From Paralactobacillus_A sp963926925 (GTDB taxonomy: Bacteria; Bacillota; Bacilli; Lactobacillales; Lactobacillaceae), in assembly GCA_963926925.1 (NCBI GenBank), contig CAWUZD010000035.1, positions 1 through 17,928 of the forward strand: 17,928 bases of DNA. The letters run 5' to 3'. The notes beneath the pieces were generated by a model. The model was not told the DNA's origin and ran no database searches. It saw only the letters and a program-made list of their open reading frames with translations. How positions within the stretch are numbered: the first letter of the stretch is position 1; the number at the start of each line of letters is the position of its first letter. Shown in pieces: positions 1 to 7,715 of the stretch. A program made the translations under genes and the position numbers.

Positions 1-23
1 CTTTGTCATAATGTTCACTCACT

Positions 24-620
24 TTAATTTTTTTGCCAACCATTAGTTGTTAAATCCATCTGCCGTCGTAGCATTCCCGAAACATAAGGATTACCAGCTA
101 CAAAATAGCGTAATGCTTTACACGTCCATGGTGCTTTATTGGGAATGCCAATTCGTGGCGTCGTCATGATTTGCCGTGGTTGGTAATTACTCGTCTGGAG
201 AACTAGTTTTTGATTTAATGGCGTTTGATTAAACGTCAAATCAATCGCTAGGGCTTGGCATAATTTACCGGGACCATTCGTTAACGTCCATTGTGTCTGT
301 GGATAACGCCGTTGGGTAATTAATGCTAACCCTTGTAATGGTTCAACCGCCCGGATTAAAACACATTCTGGGGTATTATCCTTAGTGACAATATTTAGTA
401 AAAACTGGTTACGCATTTGGTAAACATAAACTGTTCCCGCTGGTGCAAATAACGCTGCATTGCGCTTCGTATGATGATTTTGATAAGCATGCGAAGCACG
501 ATCAATTGCACCAAGATAAGCTTCAGTTTCAACAATAATACCACTAGTAATCCCATTAATATTAGTTTGCAGCACTTGTCCTAATAATTTTTGGGCAATT
601 TGTGGGGTTGATAATTCCAT
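24..620 (-). CDS. 3-methyladenine DNA glycosylase (AAG/Mpg family)
   Basis: Base-excision repair enzyme expected to remove alkylated purines (3-methyladenine, hypoxanthine) from DNA in the cytoplasm. The 198-residue product has the usual length of bacterial AAG proteins and carries the family signature VETEAY near residues 30-35. By alignment with human AAG, E33 is the catalytic Glu, Y35 the stacking Tyr and H44 the active-site His; the AGTVYVY strand and the VLIRAVEPLQG segment follow. A longer reading frame extends to 683, but I chose the ATG at 620 because AAGGAAG lies 9 bases upstream and the extra 21 residues are not family-like. Odd point: the segment after YVY, where many members have YGMY or YGMH with the DNA-intercalating Tyr, reads QMRNQ here. 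No terminator is visible before the window edge. It diverges from the small gene at 801. Confidence 0.9.
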   Translation of the reverse strand: MELSTPQIAQKLLGQVLQTNINGITSGIIVETEAYLGAIDRASHAYQNHHTKRNAALFAPAGTVYVYQMRNQFLLNIVTKDNTPECVLIRAVEPLQGLALITQRRYPQTQWTLTNGPGKLCQALAIDLTFNQTPLNQKLVLQTSNYQPRQIMTTPRIGIPNKAPWTCKALRYFVAGNPYVSGMLRRQMDLTTNGWQKN

Positions 621-719
621 TACACTCAACTTCCTTATATATTGAGTATAAGCCAGTTTCAATGGATTGCATAGCATATTCATTAGGTCAAAATTTTTAA
701 TGAAAACATGGCATTTTTT

Positions 720-748
720 TTGCCAACATGAACCAACCTCACTATAAT
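720..748 (+). promoter_or_regulatory. Sigma-70/SigA-type promoter of the small acidic gene
   Basis: TTGCCA at 720-725 and TATAAT at 743-748 are separated by exactly 17 bases, which is five of six and six of six consensus matches. The start of transcription should fall near 755, about 45 bases before the ATG at 801. A short inverted repeat (TGGCA, seven T, TGCCA at about 709-725) overlaps the -35 box; it could be an operator or chance. Confidence 0.75.
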
Positions 749-800
749 ATAAAGGTGAAAGAGGTTAATATTATTCTTTCATGAAAGGATGTTAAAAGTT

Positions 801-1052
801 ATGGCAGAAGAAAAAAAGTCAGATTTACTTCGTTTAGTTTCTGATGCAGGTGACGATCTTGTATCTGAACTTTACACAGATGATCAAATTGCAAAGCGTA
901 TTGATGATTTCCATCAATCACATGAAGATCCAACATTAGACGAAGAATATTCATTCTTAATCGCTGAAGCACGTGACTTTAGTGAACAATTAATGTATCG
1001 GATTCTTGAAAAATTAGACGATGCAGGTTACTTAAACAAAAAGATTGACTAA
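801..1052 (+). CDS. Small acidic protein of unknown function (83 aa)
   Basis: I do not recognise the family. The product is short, strongly acidic (many Asp and Glu) and predicted to be soluble and mostly helical, with no signal peptide, membrane segment or cysteine. It begins MAEEKKSDLLRLV and ends in a Lys-rich tail. An ATG at 789 is in frame, but it overlaps the AAAGGA ribosome binding site at 784-789, so I take the second ATG at 801, 11 bases downstream. It is a monocistronic unit: a near-consensus promoter precedes it at 720-748 and a strong bidirectional terminator follows at 1069-1104. The complete, well-signalled unit argues for a real and well-expressed gene. Its neighbours (DNA glycosylase, TSUP permease) give no functional hint. 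Confidence 0.8.
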   Translation: MAEEKKSDLLRLVSDAGDDLVSELYTDDQIAKRIDDFHQSHEDPTLDEEYSFLIAEARDFSEQLMYRILEKLDDAGYLNKKID

Positions 1053-1068
1053 TAATTAGTGAATTAAA

Positions 1069-1104
1069 TAAAAAAAGATGGTTGCTAAGCAACCATCTTT
1101 TTTT
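1069..1104. terminator. Bidirectional Rho-independent terminator
   Basis: A near-perfect inverted repeat, AAAAAAGATGGTTGC, loop TAA, GCAACCATCTTTTTT, has an A-run on one side and a T-run on the other, so it can end transcription from both directions. It serves the small gene ending at 1052 and the convergent permease, whose stop codon at 1103 is inside the repeat. Confidence 0.9.
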
Positions 1105-1882
1105 ATTTAATAAACGTTTGACCGAGCATCATTACCCCCATCAGGATAAAGAACCAGTTCAAAATCGTTTGTAAAACATCATCATTAATCTTATTAGCGT
1201 ACCGTGAACCAAGGAAGCCGCCAATTACCGCACCAATTGCCAAAATAATACCATAAACTAAGTTCAAATGACCGTGAATAACATAGCCAATTTCAGATGA
1301 TGTCGCGGTAATCGCCATTACCAAGGTTGATGTTCCGACTGCAATATGCATTGGATAATGCAAAATAAAGATTAATGCCATCAAAATCATGACACCACCA
1401 CCGGCACCAAAGATACCACTGATGATACCAATGCCAATCCCAATAATAATCGAAACGAGGATTTGTTCCCATTCATGTTTAAATTCAATTTTCTTCTTTG
1501 GTTTACTTTTATGTGGCCGGTGCTGTTTCCATAATGAACCAATCCCTGAAACAATCAAGAAAATACCAAAGATACCGGATAAGGTTACACCCTTAGTATT
1601 GTTAGCTAATTCTGAACCAAATTGTGCCCCAACGACAGCGGCCGCCGCAATCCATAGGGCTGATTTTAATTCAACGTTACCCTTACGATGGTAGTTATAG
1701 GCAACTACCAATGAAGTAATGATATCAACAAATAAACTAGTCCCAATCGCAACGTGGGCTTCAACATGGAAGAGCAATGTCAATGCCGGCACAATTAACG
1801 TAACCGCACTGGCACCAACCAAACTAGTAATTGTCCCAGTAATTAAACCAACAACTACTAATAATATGTATGAAATAACCAT
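1103..1882 (-). CDS. TSUP/TauE-SafE family membrane permease
   Basis: Integral membrane protein of the sulfite exporter TauE/SafE (TSUP) family. Members are proposed to move sulfite or other small sulfur or organic anions across the cytoplasmic membrane; the substrate here cannot be told from sequence. The 259 residues fit the family and show two related halves, each opening with a glycine-rich hydrophobic motif: VGLITGTITSLVGAS near the N-terminus and IGIISGIFGAGGGVMILMA in the middle. They are separated by a basic loop rich in Lys and His (KQHRPHKSKPKKK). About eight membrane helices are apparent. The longer frame to 1942 was rejected: the ATG at 1882 has GAGGGGGG just upstream. TATAAT at 1920-1925 (read on the minus strand) is a good -10 box, but its -35 region would fall inside the clpL terminator. 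Confidence 0.88.
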   Translation of the reverse strand: MVISYILLVVVGLITGTITSLVGASAVTLIVPALTLLFHVEAHVAIGTSLFVDIITSLVVAYNYHRKGNVELKSALWIAAAAVVGAQFGSELANNTKGVTLSGIFGIFLIVSGIGSLWKQHRPHKSKPKKKIEFKHEWEQILVSIIIGIGIGIISGIFGAGGGVMILMALIFILHYPMHIAVGTSTLVMAITATSSEIGYVIHGHLNLVYGIILAIGAVIGGFLGSRYANKINDDVLQTILNWFFILMGVMMLGQTFIK

Positions 1883-1927
1883 ATAACCCCCCTCTTTCCC
1901 ATTAATAACAACATAATTAATTATAAC

Positions 1928-1959
1928 AAAAAACAGCCGCATTCATCATGCGACTGTTT
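1928..1959 (-). terminator. Rho-independent terminator of clpL
   Basis: The inverted repeat AAACAGCCGCAT, loop TCATC, ATGCGACTGTTT (one mismatched pair) is followed on the minus strand by six T. It lies 20 bases beyond the clpL stop codon and directly upstream of the -10 box (1920-1925) of the TSUP gene. Confidence 0.85.
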
Positions 1960-1978
1960 TTGTGATTAATAACACTGA

Positions 1979-4132
1979 TTACTTGTTATCTTTAGTTGTT
2001 GCTTTTTCTTCGTCAGCTTTGTTATCGTCCTTACGTTCGCTGATTACTAATTCGCCATCTTGCATATCAGCTTGTAAGTGTTTGACATCAAGGTGATCAA
2101 GATAGAAGTCAGTAATCTTATCACGAATTTGTTGTTCGATAACCCGCCGTAATGGCCGTGCGCCCATTGCTTCGTTGTAACCTTGTTCAATCAAGTAATC
2201 CTTAGCATGATCGCTAACTACTAAGTCAATGCCCTTCTTAGCTAATGTTTCATTAACTTCTTCAAGCATTAAGTTAACGATTTGTTTCAAGTCTTTCTTG
2301 GTCAAATGTGAGAATTCAACGATTGCATTGAACCGGTTCAAGAATTCTGGACGGAAGTATGGTGTTAACTTCTTGATAATATCCTTGTCATGGGTATCAT
2401 CTTTACCATCAAGACTTTCAGTACCAAAGCCAGCATTTGATGTTGCAATGATAACTGTATTCTTGAAGTTAACGGTGTTACCTTGACCGTCTGTTAACCG
2501 ACCATCATCAAGTACTTGTAATAACAATGTAATTACTTGTGGATCAGCTTTTTCGATTTCATCAAGTAATACGATTGAATATGGTTGCCGACGAACACGT
2601 TCAGTTAAGGTATTACCGTTGTCGTTGTAACCAACATAACCAGCTGTGGTACCGATTAACTTGGATACAGCTGTCCGATCAGAGTATTCAGACATATCCA
2701 AACGAATGATAGCTTCCTTACTACCAAACATTTCGTAAGCTAATTGTTTAGCTAATTCTGTCTTACCAACCCCAGTTGGACCAACGAATAAGAAACTACC
2801 AATTGGCCGATTACCTTCGTCAAAGCCAGCCCGACTCCGCCGAATAGCACGTGCAACAGCGTCAACGGCTTCATCTTGACCGATAACTTTGCCTTTAAGC
2901 CGATCGCCTAATGTCCGTAACCGTTCAATGTCACTGGCACCCATCTTAGATACAGGAATACCTGTTAATCTTTCAACAGCTTGGGCAACATCGTTAACAG
3001 TTGCAGTAGCTTCTTGCTTCTTAGCACTGTTATCTAATTGACTTTGCAAATCAGCAACTTTCTTCTTAGCAGCGGCTGCTTTGTCATATTCTTCTTTAGA
3101 TGCAGCTTCTTTTTGTTCCTTCTTAGCATCAGCAATTTCTTTTTCTAATTGCTTAACGTCAGTTACTGGATGTTTAGCAGCTAAGTGTGCAGCGGTCATA
3201 TCAAGTAAGTCAATTGCCTTATCTGGTAAGCTCCGTTGTGGAATGTATTGGATAGAATAATCCACAGCTGCTTTCAAAACATCATCTGGTAATTTAACGT
3301 TATGATGCTTTTCATATAATGAACGAATACCTTGTAAAATCTTGAAAGTATCATCAGCAGTTGGTGCATTAACAGTAACTGGGTTAAACCGCCGTGCCAA
3401 TGCAGCATCTTTCATGATAGTATTACGATATTCATCTTGGGTAGTGGCACCAATAACAGTGATTTCACCACGTGATAAAGCTGGTTTCAACATATCAGCT
3501 AAACCTTTAGAACCACTGTCACCGCCAGTGCTACCAGCACCTAAGATTTGATGAATTTCATCAAAGAATAAGATAACGTTACCAGCTTTTTTAACTTCAT
3601 CAATTAATTTTTGAATGTTTTCTTCATAAGCACCACGGAATTGTGTGCCTGCTTCAAGACTAGCAATATCAATACTGATGATTTCCTTATTCTTGATAGC
3701 AGCAGGAACATCACCATGAACAATTGCTTGTGCTAAGCCTTCAACAACAGCAGTTTTACCAACACCGGCATCCCCTACTAATACTGGGTTATTCTTTGTC
3801 CGCCGTGATAAAATTTCAGCTGTTTCTTGAATTTCTTTATTACGTCCGATAACTGGGTCCAAGTTACCTTCACGAGCTTCGGTTGTTAAGTTACGACCAA
3901 TCCGTGCTAACATTGAATCCTTGGCTGGACCATTACCTTTACCAGCTGGTTGATTATCTTCAGCACCTGGTAATTTACCAGTCTTTTGATATTGAGCTAA
4001 TTCTTCAGGGGTTACTTCACGACCATTAATTAAATAATGGCGTTCGGAATTCATACCATTCATACCCCGCATTAATTCATTAAATAAATCATCCATATCA
4101 CTTGAGAATGGATCCATTGAATTTCTACTCAT
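1979..4132 (-). CDS. clpL: ClpL-type AAA+ ATPase chaperone
   Basis: Two-ring Clp/Hsp100 ATPase that uses ATP hydrolysis to unfold or disaggregate proteins in the cytoplasm. It has two AAA+ modules: Walker A GDAGVGKT near 121-128 with Walker B FFDE near 190-193, and Walker A GPTGVGKT near 452-459 with Walker B LLDE near 523-526. A short charged coiled-coil (about 325-375) lies between them. The N-terminus lacks the Clp_N double repeat and instead has about 75 residues containing ERHYLINGREVTPEE, which with the length (717 aa) matches ClpL rather than ClpC or ClpE. After the second module I see no [LIV]GF ClpP-binding loop, consistent with a ClpP-independent chaperone. AAGGAGG seven bases upstream of the ATG at 4132 sets the start; a TTG codon just before it is not needed. 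No CIRCE or tandem GGTCAAA (CtsR) operator is visible upstream. Confidence 0.92.
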   Translation of the reverse strand: MSRNSMDPFSSDMDDLFNELMRGMNGMNSERHYLINGREVTPEELAQYQKTGKLPGAEDNQPAGKGNGPAKDSMLARIGRNLTTEAREGNLDPVIGRNKEIQETAEILSRRTKNNPVLVGDAGVGKTAVVEGLAQAIVHGDVPAAIKNKEIISIDIASLEAGTQFRGAYEENIQKLIDEVKKAGNVILFFDEIHQILGAGSTGGDSGSKGLADMLKPALSRGEITVIGATTQDEYRNTIMKDAALARRFNPVTVNAPTADDTFKILQGIRSLYEKHHNVKLPDDVLKAAVDYSIQYIPQRSLPDKAIDLLDMTAAHLAAKHPVTDVKQLEKEIADAKKEQKEAASKEEYDKAAAAKKKVADLQSQLDNSAKKQEATATVNDVAQAVERLTGIPVSKMGASDIERLRTLGDRLKGKVIGQDEAVDAVARAIRRSRAGFDEGNRPIGSFLFVGPTGVGKTELAKQLAYEMFGSKEAIIRLDMSEYSDRTAVSKLIGTTAGYVGYNDNGNTLTERVRRQPYSIVLLDEIEKADPQVITLLLQVLDDGRLTDGQGNTVNFKNTVIIATSNAGFGTESLDGKDDTHDKDIIKKLTPYFRPEFLNRFNAIVEFSHLTKKDLKQIVNLMLEEVNETLAKKGIDLVVSDHAKDYLIEQGYNEAMGARPLRRVIEQQIRDKITDFYLDHLDVKHLQADMQDGELVISERKDDNKADEEKATTKDNK

Positions 4133-4323
4133 CAATTATCCTCCTTGCTATCAACGCTTCAATTATTATTGTAAACAGTTTTTTCAAAAAAGCTCATAAA
4201 ATGCCTTGCAAACTTTCAAGCCATGATTGCCACTAATTACAAGTCTAAAACTATCTTTTTATAAGCATAAATGCTAAAATTTATTGTTAAGGTTTAAATA
4301 AATAGGGAAGCAGATGTTTATCA

Positions 4324-4506
4324 ATGTTATTTACTATTTTAGGGATACTAGCATTAGTAATTGTTAGTATCATTTCATATCGCTTGATTAAGCATCATAA
4401 TATTTGCTCACGACATTTGATGATTTTTCAAGACATTATTTGGTTTGCAATCGCAGTTATTTCTTTTTTCGTGCAATCATTTACATATTTTAAGTGGCAT
4501 ATTTAA
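4324..4506 (+). CDS. Small two-helix membrane protein, function unknown (60 aa)
   Basis: I do not recognise the family. The peptide has two hydrophobic stretches, MLFTILGILALVIVSII at the N-terminus and DIIWFAIAVISFFVQSF near the C-terminus. A short basic, His-containing loop (YRLIKHHN) joins them, suggesting a small hairpin in the cytoplasmic membrane. It is transcribed divergently from clpL and convergently toward dnaJ, with a strong bidirectional terminator starting 17 bases after its stop. AGGGAAG at 4304-4310 is a plausible ribosome binding site, though 13 bases from the ATG is longer than usual, so expression is less certain than for its neighbours. No clear promoter was found. Its position inside the heat-shock block may be coincidental. 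Confidence 0.6.
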   Translation: MLFTILGILALVIVSIISYRLIKHHNICSRHLMIFQDIIWFAIAVISFFVQSFTYFKWHI

Positions 4507-4522
4507 CAATTTATCTGTAACT

Positions 4523-4551
4523 AAAAAGCTTGTGGAAATCCACAAGCTTTT
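4523..4551. terminator. Bidirectional Rho-independent terminator
   Basis: A perfect 12-bp stem, AAAAGCTTGTGG, loop AAAT, CCACAAGCTTTT, lies between the convergent 60-residue gene and dnaJ. On the minus strand it is followed by five T. On the plus strand it runs into TTTTATTTATTTT. It should end both transcripts. Confidence 0.9.
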
Positions 4552-4561
4552 ATTTATTTTA

Positions 4562-5713
4562 TTAACGTTTAAAAGCATCCTTCATTTTGTCGAAGAAACT
4601 ACTATCTTTTGAAGATAGCTTTTCACCGCCAGCTTCCGCATAGGTTTGCAAAGCTTCTTTTTGTTTAGCGTTAAGTGAACGTGGCGTTACAATTTGCACA
4701 GTAACGTTTTCATCACCATTACCACCGCCGTGCAAACGTGGTACCCCTTTACCACGTAACCGGAATGTCGTGTTAGTTTGTGTGCCACTTGGAATCTTAA
4801 GTTTAACTGGACCATGCACCGTGTCAACTTCGATTTCATCACCTAACGCAGCTTGAACGAAGCTAATTGGTACTTGTAAGTAAATATCAGCACCTTCACG
4901 TTCAAATTCCTTACTCTTGGCAACCCGGAAAACAATGAATAAATCACCATATGGGCCGCCATTAGTTCCAGCTTCACCTTGGTTAGCCAAACGCATTTGT
5001 TGACCATCATCAACACCGGCTGGCACCTTTACTTTGACAGAGTGCCGCTTATTAACACGACCAGTGCCATGACAAGTTGGGCACTTATCCTTAATTTCTT
5101 TACCAGTCCCATGACAAACATCACAAACTTCACGAGTCATAATTTGACCAAGTGGAGTGTTCCGTTGGACTTCAATATAACCAGTCCCATGACACTTTGG
5201 ACAAGTTACTGGTTTAGTACCAGGTGCGGCACCAGTCCCATCACAAGTTTCACAAACTTCTTCACGGTTATAAGAAATCGTTGTTTCTTTACCAAAAACA
5301 GCTTCTTTAAAAGTTAAGTCCATCCGGTATTGCAAATCAGCCCCTTGTCGTGGTGCGTTTGCGGTTTGTTGTTGAGCAGCGCCGCCACCAAAGAAGGAAC
5401 CAAAAATATCGTCAAAACCACCGAAGCCGCCAAAACCGCCCTGACCACCAAAACCACTGAAACCACCTTGGCCGCCAAAACCGCCTTGACTACCACCGCC
5501 AAAGCCAAATTGGTCATAACGTGCCCGTTTGTCCGGATCACTTAAAGTTTCATAAGCTTCATTAATTTCCTTAAACTTTTCTTCAGCACCTGGTTCGTGG
5601 TTCAAATCAGGATGATATTTCTTGGATAATTTACGGTATGCTTTATTAATTTCATCAGCAGTTGCATCTTTACTGATGCCTAATACTTCATAATAATCGC
5701 GTTTTTCCGCCAT
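4562..5713 (-). CDS. dnaJ: Chaperone protein DnaJ (Hsp40)
   Basis: Cochaperone that delivers unfolded substrates to DnaK and stimulates its ATPase. All type I DnaJ domains are present in 383 residues: the J domain (1-70) with HPD at 34-36; a long Gly/Phe-rich linker (about 70-112) built from GGFGG/GGQGGF units with the DIF-type FDDIFGSFF motif; a zinc-binding region with four CxxCxGxG repeats (CETCDGTG, CPKCHGTG, CDVCHGTG, CPTCHGTG, about 154-218); and the C-terminal substrate-binding region. GGGAGG about six bases upstream fixes the ATG at 5713. It follows dnaK in the same direction but is separated from it by a terminator at 5761-5793. It therefore depends on read-through or its own, unidentified promoter. 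I see no CIRCE in the 104-base gap. Confidence 0.97.
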   Translation of the reverse strand: MAEKRDYYEVLGISKDATADEINKAYRKLSKKYHPDLNHEPGAEEKFKEINEAYETLSDPDKRARYDQFGFGGGSQGGFGGQGGFSGFGGQGGFGGFGGFDDIFGSFFGGGAAQQQTANAPRQGADLQYRMDLTFKEAVFGKETTISYNREEVCETCDGTGAAPGTKPVTCPKCHGTGYIEVQRNTPLGQIMTREVCDVCHGTGKEIKDKCPTCHGTGRVNKRHSVKVKVPAGVDDGQQMRLANQGEAGTNGGPYGDLFIVFRVAKSKEFEREGADIYLQVPISFVQAALGDEIEVDTVHGPVKLKIPSGTQTNTTFRLRGKGVPRLHGGGNGDENVTVQIVTPRSLNAKQKEALQTYAEAGGEKLSSKDSSFFDKMKDAFKR

Positions 5714-5760
5714 AACTGCCTCCCGTTAAATCTATTTGTTACTATTGTAATGCTATTTAT

Positions 5761-5793
5761 CAAAAAAACCAAAGCCCTTGCAGACTTTGGTTT
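5761..5793 (-). terminator. Rho-independent terminator between dnaK and dnaJ
   Basis: On the minus strand AAACCAAAG, a ten-base loop, CTTTGGTTT is followed by a run of T. The hairpin is only moderately strong (9 bp, AT-rich ends), so partial read-through into dnaJ is likely. Confidence 0.8.
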
Positions 5794-5817
5794 CACGAAT
5801 AATTAACTATTAATTAA

Positions 5818-7668
5818 TTATTTTTTGTCGTCATCGTTAACTTCTTCAAAGTCACCATCGACAGTGTTGCCATTGTCGTCTGACTTAGCGTTGTTAGTTG
5901 TATTTGCTTGTGAACCAGCTGCTTGTTGAGCTTTTTGTGCTTGTTCATACATCTTAACTGTTAAGTCTTGGATGATCTTGTTCAAGTCGTCACGCTTTTG
6001 CTTCATTTCTTCAAGATTATTTTCTTGTTGAGCCTTCTTCAATGCTTCCTTAGCATCTTGAGCTTTCTTGATTTCGTCTTCAGAAACTTTGCCCTTAAGT
6101 TCTTCTAAAGTCTTATCAGTTGTGAAGAGCAATTGATCAACGTCATTCCGCAAATCAGCTTCTTCCTTCTTCTTTTTATCGGCTTCAGCGTTTTCTTCTG
6201 CTTCTTTACGCATCCGTTCGATTTCTTCGTCAGAAAGACCTGATGAACTCTTGATGGTAATCTTTTGTTCCTTGCCTGTGCCTAAGTCCTTAGCAGATAC
6301 ATTAACGATCCCGTTCTTATCAATATCGAATTTAACTTCGATTTGTGGAACACCACGTGGTGCAGGTGGGATATCCGTTAATTGGAAGCGTCCTAATGTC
6401 TTGTCGTCAGCTGCCATTGGCCGTTCACCTTGTAAAACGTGAATGTCTACGGCTGGTTGATTATCAGTTGCGGTTGAGAACACTTGTGACTTACTTGTTG
6501 GGATTGTTGTGTTCCGATCGATTAACTTAGTGAACACACCACCCATTGTTTCAATACCTAATGACAATGGTGTGACATCAAGTAAAACAACGTCCTTAAC
6601 ATCACCACTGATAACACCACCTTGAATAGCAGCACCTAAAGCTACGGCTTCATCTGGGTTGATGGAGTGGTCTGGTTCTTTACCTGTCCATTTCTTAACT
6701 GCTTCTTGAACCGCTGGAATACGAGTTGAACCACCGTTTAAGATAACTTTATCAATATCATTGATAGTTAACTTAGCATCTTTCAACGCATTTTCCATTG
6801 GAATATGAGTCTTTTCAACTAAGTCAGCAGTCAAACGATCGAATTCAGCACGAGTTAATGTCTTTTCCAAGTGCAATGGACCGTTAGAACCTGCAGAAAT
6901 AAATGGTAAGCTGATTTGTGTGCTGGTTACACCAGACAAATCTTTCTTAGCTTTTTCAGCAGCATCCTTTAACCGTTGTAAAGCCATCTTATCTTGTGAT
7001 AAGTCAATGCCGTTTTCTTCTTTGAAGCCTTTAATCAACCAATCCATGATTGCTTGGTCAAAGTCATCACCACCTAAGTGGGTATCACCATTAGTTGATA
7101 ATACTTGGAAGACGCCATCACCTAATGACAAGATAGAAACATCGAAAGTACCACCACCAAGGTCGTATACTAAGATCTTTTCATCTTTGTCAGTTTTATC
7201 CAAACCATATGCTAATGCAGATGCAGTTGGTTCATTAATGATCCGCTTAACATCCAAACCAGCAATTTTACCAGCATCCTTAGTTGCTTGACGTTGTGCG
7301 TCATTGAAGTATGCAGGTACAGTAATAACTGCTTCAGTAACTGGTTCGCCCAAGTATTCTTCAGCAAATTTCTTGATGTATTGCAAAATCATTGCTGAAA
7401 TTTCTTGTGGTGTGTATGATTTACCGTCAACAGTTACCTTATAGTTAGGATCGCCCATATGACGTTTAATAGAAACAATAGTGTTTGGGTTAGTGATAGC
7501 TTGCCGTTTAGCAACTTCACCAACTTGGATTTCACCATTCTTAAAAGCAACAACAGATGGAGTTGTCCGGCTGCCTTCTGGATTAGTGATAATCTTTGGT
7601 TCGCCACCTTCAAGAACAGCTACAGCTGAGTTAGTTGTTCCGAGGTCAATACCAATAATCTTTGACAT
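5818..7668 (-). CDS. dnaK: Chaperone protein DnaK (Hsp70)
   Basis: ATP-dependent Hsp70 chaperone that folds and refolds client proteins together with DnaJ and GrpE. The N-terminal nucleotide-binding domain opens with GIDLGTTNSAVAVLEGG and contains LVYDLGGGTFDVSIL and the NGGSTRIPAVQ motif. Next come the interdomain linker VVLLDVTPLSLGIET and the beta substrate-binding domain (QPAVDIHVLQGERPMA, the DIPPAPRG segment). A charged helical lid and a disordered tail ending in DDDKK, rich in Asn, Thr and Asp, follow. The 616 residues fit Firmicute DnaK, which lacks about 24 residues of the E. coli nucleotide-binding domain. GAAGGGGTG upstream fixes the ATG at 7668. It is the third gene of hrcA-grpE-dnaK, 47 bases after grpE, under the CIRCE at 9427-9453. 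Confidence 0.98.
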   Translation of the reverse strand: MSKIIGIDLGTTNSAVAVLEGGEPKIITNPEGSRTTPSVVAFKNGEIQVGEVAKRQAITNPNTIVSIKRHMGDPNYKVTVDGKSYTPQEISAMILQYIKKFAEEYLGEPVTEAVITVPAYFNDAQRQATKDAGKIAGLDVKRIINEPTASALAYGLDKTDKDEKILVYDLGGGTFDVSILSLGDGVFQVLSTNGDTHLGGDDFDQAIMDWLIKGFKEENGIDLSQDKMALQRLKDAAEKAKKDLSGVTSTQISLPFISAGSNGPLHLEKTLTRAEFDRLTADLVEKTHIPMENALKDAKLTINDIDKVILNGGSTRIPAVQEAVKKWTGKEPDHSINPDEAVALGAAIQGGVISGDVKDVVLLDVTPLSLGIETMGGVFTKLIDRNTTIPTSKSQVFSTATDNQPAVDIHVLQGERPMAADDKTLGRFQLTDIPPAPRGVPQIEVKFDIDKNGIVNVSAKDLGTGKEQKITIKSSSGLSDEEIERMRKEAEENAEADKKKKEEADLRNDVDQLLFTTDKTLEELKGKVSEDEIKKAQDAKEALKKAQQENNLEEMKQKRDDLNKIIQDLTVKMYEQAQKAQQAAGSQANTTNNAKSDDNGNTVDGDFEEVNDDDKK

Positions 7669-7715
7669 ATATTTTTACACCCCTTCATTGTTTTTAATTC
7701 TAATTAATTGCTTCG

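Noticed and set aside
634..662. TTGAAA-17-TATAAG as a promoter for the DNA glycosylase
   Set aside because: Transcription would start inside the ribosome binding site, leaving no usable leader.
687..693. GGTCAAA resembling a CtsR half-site
   Set aside because: CtsR operators are tandem heptads; only one copy is present and no clp gene is adjacent.
4141..4323. Search for CIRCE or CtsR sites upstream of clpL
   Set aside because: Only AT-rich sequence, a weak TACAAT box and a chance-looking T/A palindrome (CAGTTTTTTCAAAAAAGCT) were found; not enough for an operator call.
5314..5545. Two overlapping frames on opposite strands inside dnaJ
   Set aside because: They are shadows of the repetitive Gly/Phe-rich linker of dnaJ; composition is low-complexity and neither has a ribosome binding site.
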